Source: Orthonyx spaldingii (lineage: Eukaryota; Chordata; Aves; Passeriformes; Orthonychidae). From it: a DNA stretch of 64,000 bases. The DNA is taken from positions 193,273 to 257,272 of the forward strand of contig VZTJ01001200.1 of assembly GCA_013397795.1 (NCBI GenBank), given 5' to 3'. The position numbers were made by a program, and so were the translations under genes. A model generated the notes under the pieces. It ran no database searches. It had not been told where the DNA came from and saw only the letters and a list, made by a program, of their open reading frames with translations. Below are positions 1 to 14,500 of the stretch, piece after piece (within the stretch, counting starts at the first letter, position 1; the number at the start of each line of letters is the position of its first letter).

Positions 1-3000
1 GGAGGCTGAGCTGCTTACCCCAAGGACTGCTGCTGGCCTCCCCGTCTGCTGCCATCACTTCTCTGGTGCCACGCTGATGCTTGTGTGGCTCTGCAGCCAG
101 CTGGAGCAGTTGGCCTGTCTGGCTGAAAACTAATCAGGATATTTGGGATGGGATTCTTTGTTGTTAACAAAATCACATGGCTGATCCAGCAGACATTTCA
201 CCAACACAAGAGAGCTGTTGGAGGTGGTGAGCGTGGGGAAGGCGGGAGTACTGGCTGTGCAATGTCTGCTTCTCTGACACTGATGGGGAGGTGCCCCTGG
301 ACTCCGTGTGCCGTGTCAGCTAATTTACACTGGAATACTGGGGCTCCTCAGCAATGGAGGCATTGAACAGGCTGACCACTGTGGGTGCATTTTCAGTGTA
401 AATTTGCTTCCACAGGATTAATACAATTCTGTCTACTGCACCCACATAATGAATTTGGGATAGTTGTCAGTCTTCTGGTTTAGCTCTAGGAACTTTTTGG
501 TAGAACTGGTAAGTCTGTGTTTGGCCTGCAGGTGGTGGTAAATCTGATCTTTTGCACCATCCCTAATTTAGCTATAAAATGAACATCTTTCTGTAATTCA
601 GTCTGCAGTGAAATAATTTAGGTGACATTTAAAACATTTTGTGATTGGAATAATGTCATCTAATAAGTTTTTAGAATGTTGCACTGTAGTACACTGGCTG
701 TTATAAAGATGGCATGATTTCTAAAGTAACTGAGAGGAGTATGTGATGCTTTTTATTAAACTAGTGTTTTGCCTCACAGTAATTTCAGCATGAGCTATTT
801 TGAAATTCTTGGCTCACATTCCAAGAAGTCACAAGACATTAAAAATAGCAACATTTTAATTCTTTTTACTCTGTGTGTGAGTATAAGACAGGGTCAATAA
901 CCATCACAATTAGACATATGTTGAACTTGTACATGGGTATGTGAACCTAAGGACTGATACTTCATGAAAAGCTTCATATAATTTGACATAAAAGATAAAT
1001 TTTGAGATCTTGGAATAGATGCTTCAGAATATTAATTTTTTAGAAGAAGTGATCATTCTATTTCATTATTTTTTGTTGGTTTTTTTTCCCTCTAGGCTTT
1101 TATGCATGCCTAGAGTGATGTATGAAAGAAGTGCAATCAGTTTTCCTGTAGCATATTCGTTGTTATGTCAGTTTAGATAAATAAACGAAAGGTCCTGGTT
1201 CTGATAAAGGGAGCAGGCAATGTGGAGGGCTGCTCAATTCCTACTGAGAATCCCATGCAAGCCGGTAGGAGGGTGTGGAAGTAGATGAAGAGGTGCTGAG
1301 AGACAGGCTAGTAGCTTGGGATGTTTTTTGTATCCCAAGCAGTATCACAACCTGTAGAGCAGAAGACTGTCGATAGCCTGGGGAGACCCTCCCTAGATGG
1401 CTGTGGGTAGGCTCACAGGCAGGAGGGGGACAGTCACAAGCCAGTCCTGCCTGTGCTCTCCAGAGGCAGGTAAAATCCATCAGTCCTGTTTGCACTCAGC
1501 AGCCAAGCTGCCTCACCATCAGCCAGCTTGTGGGAACATTTCTGTGAGGTGCCCTCCCCTTGGCAGGGGACTTTGCTGCTCCTGAACCAGCTAAAGGACC
1601 AGGTGGGTGAAAAGGTAGCCCAGAACCTCCAGGCCTCTTGGCTTAGGTAGCTGTCCTGCTCTGGGCAGACACAACTCCCTGCCTGCTTGCTTGGAGATGG
1701 CTGTGTGATTTGAGCTTTATTCCGCTTAAACAGCACCTCCCCTCCTCTGCTCTGTGGGAACTGTCGAGGTGAGTGGTGCTCACACAGTCGCTGTGTTGGG
1801 TCAGGAGTCACCCTGCAGGAGCAGCCTTTTGAGAAGACTGGTAGCTACACTGAAGTTGTGTTTGAAGAGAGACAGTGCTCAGCCAAGGAAGTGTCAAAGC
1901 AGAGCCCCTAATGAGGAGAAACCATGGTTTATGCATAGTAAGTGCTCTTACTCCACTGAACAGTTTACAGCTCTTTGCCTGGTCTACCTTGTGGCAGTTT
2001 TATTTCCCTAATGCACAGATCTGAAATATGCTTTTGAAGCATTTTCCTCAAGTATTTATATTTAGAAAACCTGTCCTTGAAATCCAGCGTAGAGCCTGCC
2101 AGAAAGAGTGAGTAGGTGTTTAACAACTTCAAACACAGCACTCCAGGTTCTTTATCTTTCAGAAATGGTGACCCATGGGACCCTTTTCATATTGCTGCCG
2201 ACTTGAAGTACCCAACTGCTTTCAGCGTAGCAGGCACAGCAACTTACAGGTCCCTTCTGAACTTATTGAGTGGGTTTTTCTGGGTGCAAAGAAGACCAGA
2301 CAGCAGTGGATTTTGAGGGGCTGGCAGAGGAAGCTCATCAAAGCTATTATCTTAGCAGGAAATGAAACAAAGTTTGTGCTTTAAATTAGCAGTTAGTAAG
2401 GTCTAGGATAACTATGCAGATGTCAGAGGACTTGCTTTGGTTGTCCATTCCTGAATGCTAAATTGAGGCAGGGAGGAATGGATGAGTAGTTTGCATCTTT
2501 ACTTATTCCATATTAGATATGACTGTGGTGTTGTTGCTAATGTTTATAAGGTTCTTTAATACTTTGAAAATTCCTGCTGTCTGCACTGTTTTCTTCCAGC
2601 AGTATGAGTTTGGACTTTGCTTGTGTACATAGCAGGGTGGCACAGAAGCTGCTGTCTCCCATCCCCACAGCTAGGTATTGTCACACTGTCCCCTCGGGTG
2701 TTCTCATGTAACTGTGGGGGGAGTCACGTTTTGGATGAATCAATTTTTCCTTGGCATGTGCGTTTGTGAGGATTTTCTCTGCCTTCTGGTTCATTGCTGT
2801 GCCTTATGAACAGGAGGAGGAGGAGGTGGGAAAGAGGCAAGGACCGTGCAGTACAGTAATTGCTGCAGCTCCTACCTCATCAAATAGGAGAATTAAATTT
2901 GATTTGGTTATGTTAATTATTTGGATGGCTTGAGAGAAAACATGTCATTAACTGTGGAGCAGAGAAGGTTATTAGTAACCTTATCACTTCTCTCTTTGCA

Positions 3001-5492
3001 ACACGGAATAAGAGACCAGAAATTGCTTCTTATGGAGCAGAGAGGGGTAGGCTCAGCATAAGGTACGGGTAAAATCACCAGCTGCTCCAAGAACAGCATC
3101 TTATTTAAATTACTGGGGTTTAGTATATAACGAAGTTATGAAGTTTGCAGTTCCTTTACAGGACTTCATGGGGGAAAAAAAAGTGTCCACTCTCATTTCC
3201 ATGTTTTTAAAGGGCTTAAATAATTGTAAGCTAGATGTGAATCAAACTCTCCTGGGGGTAGGAAATGTAGTACTTTGCCAAAAGGTTATTGATGAGTGAC
3301 CTGTTAATGGAAAATGGAAGAGAAAAACTGTCTTCTAACAGCTTGTTTTGCCTGTGAGCTCATACATTTTCTAATAGAACCATGTTATCCTGGGTTCTAA
3401 ATTACACAGATAGTTGCATATTTAAACTACCTTGCTGCCCTTGATATATCCATGCTTCAACTTCACTAGGATAGTTTCATGAGAGAGTTTACTTCTTTGT
3501 TCTTTGCATTTTGATTTAAAAAATGTTTTCTATATGTCTTTTTGGTCCTCATGCCATATGGAAAGCTAGAACTTGTGTCTACATAACAACTCCTATGATT
3601 TCTAGCCAAAAATACTTGCTTTTATATGAAAGTGCTTATCAGATTCTGAGGCAAATTGCAATGGGTCAAAGGGCTTTTTCCAGTGAAAGAAAGAACTTGT
3701 TCCTTTTCATTCTTACTGATACTTGAGTATGCATACTTTATAGATTTCCTAATTTCTGCGTATAAAACTTAAGTAAATCCTGAATTCTTAGTATAGAAAG
3801 TTAGTGCTGCGACAGAAGATTTCAGATTCATGTTACCAGACTTCGGTCTCCTTCCTGTCTGATAATAAATATGATTAAAACCCTAAAGATTGTAGCTATT
3901 CTCAGAAATGAAAGCAAAAGAATAAAGCTTCAAAAATGAACATCCAAAAGAAAGAGACTTGAGATATAAGGACCTAAGAAAAGAGTCCCGGGTACATCTG
4001 AGAGGAACACACAACTGAAAGTGTTTCTTAAAGATAAGGCTGTATTATGATGAGACACTTTGAAGGAAAATTAGAACCCTTTTCTGCTAAAAATGCGCAG
4101 TGAAATATGACTGATAGAAATGTTTTCTAAAGCAGCTTTGCAAGCAGTGTGGATTGGGGCCAAGCCACATTTGAACTGTTTCTGAAACCAGACAAATAGG
4201 CATTGTTTATCCTAGACTAGCCAGACTGTTTCAGAAAACAGTTCCGTCAGAGCAACGTTCATTTCTAGTCTTAATTAGTTTCCAGAATGACTGTAGAAGG
4301 AGGACGTTTTTCATCCACATCCTTTTTGACTGTCTCTTTCTTCTCTCCTCCAAATCCCCCTGCTCTTCATTGCACTGGAGTAATTGCAGCCTTCATGTGC
4401 GTGTGGAGCCAAACTGAGCCCTGACAGAGTTGGTGTGCTGCACACCAGCAGAGTGAGAGCAGAGTTAAAATGCTAATGCACTCCCTGTACTAACATTCCA
4501 GCTGTTCTACTACTGATGAAGTCTGGTGCTGGAAGGTTTCTGGAAAAGGCTTGATCAGTATACCTTTGTTTTGTTGTTAAGATACTGTATTAACTTGAAC
4601 CAGATATAGTCTATTTATTTTCAGTGTTTGAAAAGTCTGTTCAGCACTTCCAGAGGTTTCTCACCAATGAGTATTCTTTATCTCTTGCATTTAAAAGAGG
4701 AAAAAGAGAAAAAACCCCTTCTTTTCTGAACTGGTTGTTTTGTTTGTTTGTGTTGTTTTAATTCCTCTGTAGCTTAGCACAAAGTGGATGATTATTAATA
4801 CCATGTTCTTCAAGTTATAACATTTCTGAAAGTGATAATTCCAAATTAGATTTGATTTTTACCTGCAAAAGTAGTAGAAACTGCTGTATCTGTTAAATAA
4901 GACAGATCAAAGGCATCGAAAACCTTAGTCTTACTAAGAAAACAGATGAGTTGGCAAAAGGGAACATTTTTCTGTTCTTGTGTATCAACAAATATCTGGT
5001 CATGTTGTCTTCCTAACCCCGCCCACCAAGTTATTACTGAAAAATGTTATCTTAAATGGAAGGGAAGACAAGTTGTTAAGTAATTGTTAAAATATTTAGC
5101 AAAAGGGTTGTAGGTTTTTACTTCGCTGTGTAAATTTTATTTATTTACGAGAATGTAAAGTCATTAAATACCTATAATCTGTAAATATGCACGCCCACAT
5201 GAGACAGAATGTGAACTTCAAGACAGAATTGAGAGAAATAATGGATTTAATAATTGGCTTTCTATCTTTGCAGAGTCTTGAAGCCAAGCTGTAACCTGGT
5301 TTTCATTAAAAGGGGTTGGGTATGGTTGTATAGTCCAGGAGTTTTGGAAAAAATTCTGTAAGATAACAACGTAGGGGAAAAAATGGGCTTGGCAAACCCT
5401 TTGCAATATATGGGGAATTTTTGCATGATGTTACTTAATTGTTTTCTCTTTAAGACATTAACCACGTTTTAATTTTTTTTTTCTTCAATAAG
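1..5492. other. Upstream or intronic sequence, no exon recognised
   Basis: Mostly AT-rich sequence without an exon I can support. A more GC-rich patch at about 1200-1950 has open frames on both strands but no recognisable protein. Because the first SH3D19 exon seen is internal, this is most likely SH3D19 intron. Confidence 0.6.
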
Positions 5493-5533
5493 CCAAGGAC
5501 CTTTGTCATCCATAAGAGCAGCAATCAAGAGAT
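5493..5533 (+). CDS. SH3D19: SH3D19 exon, first one recognised
   Basis: A T-rich tract and AG at 5491-5492 precede the exon, and GTAAGT follows at 5534. The reading is QGPLSSIRAAIKR followed by the first base of a Ser codon completed in the next exon. An alternative acceptor five bases downstream (AG at 5496-5497) would trim the start. No start codon is present, so at least one earlier coding exon is expected. Confidence 0.7.
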
Positions 5534-8500
5534 GTAAGTTTACTTTTCCTTTTTGAGAACTATAATGTTGTAAGATTGCTACATCTTTATTTTTAGCAGC
5601 TGTTTAACTTGGTGTGTGACAACAAAGTAGCTGTAAGTAAGTAAGCAGTAAGCTGAGGGGCTGTAATTTCTTTCTCTTTCTTTTTAGACCATCTCTTTGT
5701 TCCTTTTTTCCAGTTACTAACATTTTCTTATTTATGCACTAATGCATCTGTGCACAGATGTGATCCATCTCTGAAGAGTTTGGGTTAGATGTGCCCAATT
5801 TTTAGTTCATTTGACAAAATAGAAGATTGCTTTATTTTAGTAGAAATCTGCAGGAACTGCTTATTCACTGTACTGGGGACAGAATTAGACTCATCTAGTG
5901 GGCTTATTTTGGAAAATAAAAGATTGTTTATAAATCTTGATGAAAGTCCAAATTCTTCTTCCCTGATTTCAGCATTTAAGTCCTTTTCCCCTTTCCCTAC
6001 TCATGGTGTTTCCAGGCAGAGCATTTTTTTAGATGCATCGTTCAAAGTATTTAATGCCATTACTTTCTTCCACTTTTCAGTTTTATTTCCTTTCTGTCCA
6101 TGATTTTAATTTCATATTAATGAGACAACCCTTAGGATTCTGCTATGGGGAAAAATAAATTAGTGTATGTAGTACTGATTTGTTTCTCCTGGACCTATTA
6201 GTCAGGAACTCATTAGTGTGGATTAGCTTGGAGGTAGTGAAAGGGCATCATGAAAGCTTTACTTGGAACAAGTCGGCATGATGCTGTAGTTCAAATGCAA
6301 CACTTTATTTGTGCTGTTGCTGCCGCAGATGGGAACTGGAAAACAGAGAGCACCAGATCACAGAGGGCCTTTTGTGGTGGAGTCAGAAAATGATTCAGAC
6401 AGTCTAAGCCCCTTGCCAAACTGAGAAATCATCTAAGACATCACTAAACATTTGATATCTATGTTTTTGAAAATGTGATAGCAAGTGATTCTTTGTTTCG
6501 AGGCATAATCATGTAAAAATCTAGTCAGAAGCTGTGGCTCATGTTATTTACTTATTAATATTAACATGTGAATAACTATGATGAAATATAAGTACCATGT
6601 GAATTATTCAGATAATAAGCTAGCAAAATAATATCCATGTACATAGCAAGGCATTGTGTATGAAACTATAGTTCTTTGTATGCCAGCACCCAGTGCTGTT
6701 AGGATGGACCTATATTAAAATGTACACTGAATAATTCCTAACTCCCCGTGCCATTAATTTGGAAAAAGTATGGTTTTGTCTGGACAAGTGTATTTCCCTA
6801 ACAGAGTTAGAAATCTGTCTTTCTTAACCCCAGATTCTCTGGACTCTTACTCTCAAATTTTCCAGAAACATGATAAGTATGTACAGGACTTAAATTTACC
6901 CAGCTGTGGACAATGCTATATATCACTTTGTTTTGGTAAGTCTTGCCCTGTCTTGTGACCAAAGAGAGGGTTTATCTTCCTTTGTCACCCCGACCACAGC
7001 TCTGGATAGAACGGTGGTGTCATTTTCAGTTGACTGCTCCATAGGGTTCAGAAAAGTGAGCCCAACGTACCTTGATGGAAGCAAACATGGTAACATGAGA
7101 TCTGCTCAGGAGTAATCTTTTGATCTCAACTCTTAAAAAGTTACCTCAGGATCTTTAATGATAGTTTCAGGCCTGGACACACCACTTAATCCAGCTCCCA
7201 CTGAAATCAGTGAAACTATTTCCATTGATGCCAGCGCAGCAATGTGCACGAGAATGCCAAAGAAAGTAGAAAGAGGCAAGCCAAATGCTGCAGCAGTGAG
7301 ACAAAGGGGAACAATGTTTTCACTTGCTTCTCCACTCTTTCCAGACCAGGGTGTTGTTAGGGAGCAGGGCTATGGAAGCAAGTTTCGTATCCTAAAATGT
7401 TGGAAGAACCTGTGAGCTTGTTCTATTCTCATTCTGTCCTAAGCAAATACATGGCTGAATGAAGGATGTGTAACAGCTTGTGTGCACTCTGAGGCTGTGG
7501 TTTTCCATTTGGCAGTTTTGTAGCCATTTTTGGCTGTGGGTTTTGTTTGTTTTTCATTTTGTTTGTTTTGCCTGGGGGCTTCCTAGGTTCTTTTGGCTCC
7601 CACTTTTTCCCAACCAGATCAATTCTGTGACCTTATTGTCTTCCCCATCTGCACAAACATTTGGGCTGGCATAATGCAGGGAATGGTGCAGAGGCAGGAA
7701 CATACAGCCCAAGGAAAGGTGTAGGAAGGAGTGAAGTGCCTTCATAAATCATGATTGTCAAATTTGAGTAAAACTACAGGCTTGCTCTAAGAGTGTAGTT
7801 ATGAAGATTTCATTCAGCAGCAATTCCAGCCTCTGTGGTGCCTAACAGTTAGATCAGCTGTAAAAACGGTGTATATGACTACCCTGGGGTTGGGAAGAGG
7901 AATCCCTGTTACCCCCCTAGGTTATTTTTTTATCAGTTCCCTCCCTGAAGTTGCACAAAGAAGCACTGGAACCGGGAAACAGAAGCAGGAAAGAGACTGC
8001 TGTTGGGGGTGGCATGTTCCTTCCCCTGTGCTGCTGGTGGTCTCAAGCCCAAGGTGAGCAGGTTCAGGGAGATAAAGTGAGACAAAAACTGTACAGACAG
8101 TGGTTATTTTTTTTTATCACTGGGAACTCACTGTGGGGTCACATGAGTGCTAATGTTCATTCAAGGGGTATCGAAAATCCATGTTTGGAAGGGGAATTGG
8201 GCATCACCATCTCTTTAGCTACACTGAAGCGTTAAATCAGTCCAGCTGTAATGTCAAACAACCTAATATTTCCCTGAGGTGCCTGGAAACAGAATCAGAA
8301 AAGGACCAAGACCTCCCCCTTGTGCCAAGAAACAGTTTGGGAGAAAACTCTCTTACTTCAGAGATGCGTGAAAAATTCCAATTAGTTTGAACCTCCACAT
8401 CTACAGAAATAGTCTAATCAGATGTTGGGTGAAATCAGGGCTCTTTTTTCTGGTGTTGGCTTGAGGATTATCTGATTGTTGTAGTGTTCCCTGAAGAAGG

Positions 8501-11500
8501 ACCTCTGCATTCATGTAACACCTTTGATATTGCAAAGACTACAAGCATGGCCTCTTTCATGGGACCATTCTGTCAGTTCTGCAAACTGCATCACGTTGTA
8601 GGTAAGGGAGGGAGTGTCTGCCCACCCTTGAGGCTTTCCTTGAGGTACTGTAATGAATAACCTTTATTCCTAGGCATCTATATAGTGAAACAAACAACTC
8701 CTTAGTCTAATAGTCTCCATATTTCGTGGGTTTGGTAGAAATGTCTAGCCTGGTTTTAGAAAGCATTGAAAGAAGGTGTGTTTTTAAATATTAACACCTG
8801 TCCTTGTTGTAGAAAGGCTTGGCCTAGTTGAGGCTACCTTTCCAATCTTTAATGCAAAATTAAACTTGCTTTTAAAACACTCTACAATGACAAAACTGTT
8901 CAGTATTTCATACAGATTTGCTAATGGAAGCACACAAATATTGTTATGCAGTGTGTACATTGTGGAAGCACTCAGTGTTCACAACAGAACCTTATCTCTG
9001 AGCAGATCCTTGAATTAACTTCAGTTGTCTTTGTATTGCCTTAAAAGGTTGCCTGAAAGACTGTAATTTCTAGCCCAGCTCTCTTCCAAAGGCTTAAATC
9101 TGCATGTCAGACTTCTGTTGCCACCAGCTTGTCTGTAGCATTGAAGTTTATGGGTTTGTGGTATAATGGTAGTTGTACTTCTACAGGCATTTTGATCCCA
9201 TAGCTTAAAATGCCCCCTGCACCATAATCTGTATGTATTTCAAATACAAATGACATATTAAGTACACTTGTAAAGTAGGACCCAGAGAAGAAACAGTAGA
9301 GGAAAAAATTTGAAACATAAGTATGCAGCACAAATAGAGTACCCTTTGCCTCCACACATTTAAAAATAATTGGAAAAAGCTCACTAAATAGTTCTTTTAA
9401 GAAATATGTACAGAAGAGGAATCTATAAGTCACGGATCTGCCCTCTATTTACAGTACTACCATTAATCCTTTATGCTATACTAGGTTAAACACAGTTAGA
9501 TGCCTCAGTGACACTATTTAATAAAGTGCCTCATTGACACTAACAGAAATAGTGACAATGGTATAAGTTGATTTGATTTTCCCCACCCTATCCAAGACCA
9601 ATAAAGTTATAAGACAAAAAGGTGCAGGTTTTATGCACTGAGATTTTCCTCTCCTACTTCTTCTGACGCTACTTTGCTTACGTTTTACTTAAATGCCCCT
9701 AAGCAAAAGCTTCTGGAAATGTCAGTGATTCTCACCCTGATCGTTTCTTATGGTTGAAGTCGAGAAACCAACTGTTTTCAGTTGTCAGTGTATAAACCAG
9801 CACTGAAATGCATTTCCCTTGACTCCCGTGATGGAAGAGAGGTTTATGAAATCTTAAAACTGTCATAATTTGAAATCGGAAGGAAAAATTAATAGTATGC
9901 TTTTTTTAAGACAATCCACAAAGGGAATGAAGAATGGACTTAAAGGATCGAAAGGCCACAAGGCCAGAAAAATGGCTGCAGGTTTTTTTCTTGTGTTTTT
10001 TTAAGTCAGATGTGTACTATATTTTAACAACTCATGTCTTCTTTCATGCACTTTTTAATTTAAATTCATTTCTTTGAAATGGTGAAGGAATAAAAGCTGT
10101 GCAAGTCTGGGGACAAGGATTATTTAGATCTAAAAGTTTGTATTTTCTTTTCCCTACCATTTGGGGAATACCTGAGAGCAGAAGATGCAGTAGCTTTCAC
10201 CTCTGTTTCTACTGTGGATTTAAATCCTCTTAAGAGCTTCTAAAACAAAGTATGTTCTAAAAGTGTGGTTGTAAAAAAATGTAATGGCAAAAGTAGAGGA
10301 GATGTTGACAGAAGAAGGGCAGACCTTTGTCAGTGTCATTAAAAAAATAAATGTTTATATTAAATGTTTATACACATTGAAGTAATTTGATTCTATATAT
10401 GCCTGAGAGATTTTTTTTTCCAGAAAAATGAGTACATTCTGAAAATATATATGATGGCTTGAACATTAGTCCTTTTAAAGAGACATGTTTGTATATATAT
10501 TGACTAGTAAAGTTATTTTTATATAAATATTTAAAATGTGTTGTTTTCAAGAGAGTTTGTTTGTTTACTTGAACTTTGGAGCTTGATGGATTACACAGAT
10601 ACCTTGCTGGATTTGTTTTGCCTATGTTCAGAAAGGAAAAAGGTCTTTCAGGCTTTTTTTAGGTTTTTCCTGTTTGTTTTAATAACTTTGATAAATAGAA
10701 GCACATTTAGAGTCTCACTGCAGGAAACAGCTTGTAGAATTTATCTAGAAATGAAGAAATAGTGAAGTGACAGGTTTATCAATTCAGTTTTACATTCCTC
10801 ATTAATTAGCTTTTATTTCTCCTGCCTGTATCATTGGAATTCGGCTATAACCCAAGCAGTTGTATTGAATACATTTACCAAAAGAACACTTTCTTCCATC
10901 GTCTTTGCAAAAGTCATCTTGGATTTGATTGGTTTGTCTCAATTTGGGGTTTTTTTCCTCTAACGTGTGTTAGATCAGTCCTGTGTTGAGATCTCTGAAA
11001 AAGAAAGTTAAGGCGAAGTGTTTATTTACTTAGTCAAACAATTTTTACAGAACTGATTTAGATGTGAAATTATAACCAAAACTTTGAGGTGTGCCTCTTA
11101 CCGGGATCAACCTGCCTGTCCATGCTTCTGTGGTAGGTGGGAGTATAAATTATGGGATCCCAACTTCTTTGCACCTATATCAAGTTCTGAGCATAACTCA
11201 TTATTTTGGAAGGGAGAAAATGCAGGCCCAAATAAACCAGAATTTTAAACTAGAAAAAGCATTCAGAGAGATTTGATTTCCCTCTCCTCATTCCCACAGC
11301 GGTTCCTTGTTGAGCCATACAGTGGACATTTCCATTTCAGTTATATTCTTCATGGTTAATTTATTGCAATGAAAACATCTAAACAGCCACTGTGAAAATG
11401 GGCATGTGACTACAAATAAAATATACTTTTATTCTCATTTTTTAAGACACTATATTGTGAATAGACATTACAGTTGTCTGCTTACAACACTTGCACATGC

Positions 11501-14500
11501 ACTATCCTTGCATGACTAACCCATTTGATCATGGCTTCTGGCACTCTGAAGCCTTGGTTTGTTCTCCTTCACCTCCTCTTTGTCTTCTGTAACCCCTTCT
11601 TTTTTTCCTCTAGCACTCATGAATAGTGCACATCCAAAATGCCCTGTCGAAGAGGTATGTCTGACACAGCACTCTGCGACTCTGCAATCAAGTATGCTTT
11701 GCTGATTTTGGCTAATGATGCTGTGATGTTGCACAATAAGATGCTACCACTTCTTTAAATTGCACTTGCTATGCAAAGAATTTTTCCCTTGGATAATTTG
11801 TTTTTCTCTCTAAAGAAATCCAAATGAAAATACAATGTGGCCATTGAAAAAAATTATTTGAATGTAAATCTGGCAAAACCAGAAAAATGAAGAGGTCAGG
11901 ATTTGCTTCTTTTATATAACTGAAAGCACATACTTTAAAAAAAAAAAAAGAAAAGTTTCTGACTCTTAATCCACAAGAGATTTAAACTTCATCAAATATC
12001 TATCTGGGAACATCTAGTATTTTCTTTTTACATGAAGGAGGGTGAAATATCTTTTTAGGTTCTGTGCCTTAGTACCTTTCCTTTGTATAAAACAAACAGA
12101 AAGAGACATTAAATAAGATTAAAGAGCACATCTCAGAAATTATCCATCAGAAGGAAAAGCCAGATATGTTTAACACTTCTTTTTCTTTAATTCATGTATT
12201 GTTTTAATGAAAGGAAAAGAAGTTTCAACTCTAGGGTCCCCACAATGCAGAATGCAGGAACGTGTAGGAAGGAAAAAACAGGGGACAGGACCATCTCTCT
12301 TGGTAGTAACTTGGACATAGAGAGACTTAAAATTATTATGAAACTACACTCTGAATATTTTCGAAACTTCTCATATTTAATACAAATAATTTTTTTTAAA
12401 CTTGGCCAGTCTTAAAATCTGCGATTTAGGATCAGATGCTCTGTGTTCTCCATTTCATTGATAGTGAATTGGTAACGGCTCTGCTGTTATCTTCATGTTA
12501 CTGTGACAGTCTATTTTAACCTCTTCAAAACTTTTGTTTCTTTTCCCTAAATAGCTTCTCGGACCTCTAGCCATAGTGACCAACAGAGGGATAGAAGGTA
12601 TGATGCTGTTATTTATATTGCAATTAGGTGCTACTGTAAAACTTGCTAGATTGTGTCACAGTATTATTTTTTATAGCTTTCTCCTCTAGCTTGTTTTTTT
12701 TTGCCTTCTCTCTATCCTTTGTATGTTTAAAGTAGACTTTGAAAAAAATATAAATACTTTGTTTTTTTAAGCACAGGGTAGGTTAAGAGTTTGAGGAATT
12801 CTCTCATCGACTTCTGTATGTGTCCTCAAAAAGGGAATGCAACCAACCATCAAACCTCTGTGGAACTGTTTTATTTTCCTGACATCTATGTGCGGGATCA
12901 CTTCACAATGAAAATAAGCACACTTTCAAGCCTCCTTTCAGTTTCTCAAAGGGTATTGAGAAAGGAGGTCACCAACCTGGATGGCCAGTGAACTGAGTCT
13001 GCCATTATTTTAGATGTGAAGGAACTGTACCCCTCTTTTTAAAATTGTTTTTAAAATAGTTTTAGAAGTTATGCTTCTGCAGCTTTATTTCTGCCAGCAG
13101 ACAGAAGCTTCTGTAAGCAGATGCTTTATCTACCCACAGAAGTCCCTTTTCAAAGTGTATGTTTTGTAAGATTCTGGATGGATCAGTGGTGCTCCAGGGA
13201 CCATGGTCTGGGAGCACCGGGCAGCCCTGCAGCTGATGCTCTGAAACAGCTGGTACAGGAATAAACCAGGGGTGTGACCTGTGGGCCCTTCACTGTCACA
13301 GAAGTCCCTGTAGTACTGGAGGATGGAAGCAAGTAGGCCCTGTCCCAAAGGCCTCATGAGGCTTATTCTGCCCCACTTTACCACCCTGGAAGGTTTCCCT
13401 TGATGTCTGAGGATACACAAGTTTTTAGGTATCCAGCCAAGAAGCAGTTTTAATTACCCTGCTGTTTTCAGATTGTAGCAGGCTAAGGGCAAACACATGA
13501 TTAGTTCTCATTATCCCGTGAAGACTAAGACTTCTGCCATCTAATTGAGTTACACTTGTGTTTAAGTACTTTAAGCATGTAAATTATTTCACTGAAGCCA
13601 ATAAACCTACTTTTTGGCTGAGGCATTTAATTAGTTGCTTTGAATGGAAGCCTAAATGTTTGTTAGAAAGGTCAGGTAAGTTGCTTTGAGATCATGGAAA
13701 GACACCTTTGGTTAAATCAAAAAGACCTGAGCTATTTTGATTTCCCATTCTAGGAAAACCTTGGACTATTATACTTAAAAGAACTATTTTAAAATGTGTT
13801 AGATAAGTATTTCCCTTTGCCTTCATTTCCAGGCGTCCTGAAATTACAATAGTTGCTGCTGAACCCCTCCGGCCATCCTCCTGGTTTCCAGGTGCAAGCC
13901 CTGTCACTCCTCAAGGATTAGGATTCCCTTCTGCTTCATCTCATGCTCAGTGGAGGAGAAATGAGCATCTTCCAGCTGAGGTGAGTGTGAATTTACATGA
14001 GGCATGTTTGATTTACAAAGGTAAAAAGCACATTAGGTTAGGGAAGAACAGTTTTTGCTTGCTCAGACTTTCATCACTAGAATAGAAGGCTATGACAGTA
14101 TTCTTTTCCTCTGTATGTGTTAATTTAGTATTTTTTAATTTATATGCCACTTTAAAAAAAATCCTATCTGGATGTACTTTAATATTTATCTCTCTATTTT
14201 GTAGCTTCCGCCATCGTATGAGCAGGTGATAAAAGAAATCAATCAAGTGCAAGTCAATACAACAAATAACAATAATGCTGCTGCTCCTAGACATACCACT
14301 ACTTCTTCAACACAAACTGACTTTCCAGAGGAACTAATCAGCCATTTGCCAGGAAGTAATGTAAAACCTAGTGTGCCTACACACTGGGAATCTAAAGGCT
14401 GTCGAGGTGAGGCTGGTTTGGATTTCTCCTTGATGAAAACCTTACTCTGTCTCCTGAAGATGTACTTTATTGTTGGTCTGTACAGCATTTACTATGAATA

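Noticed and set aside
5789..6103. 104-codon open frame on + near the first SH3D19 exon
   Set aside because: Phe/Ser-rich composition from T-rich DNA, no family resemblance, and not in phase with flanking exons.
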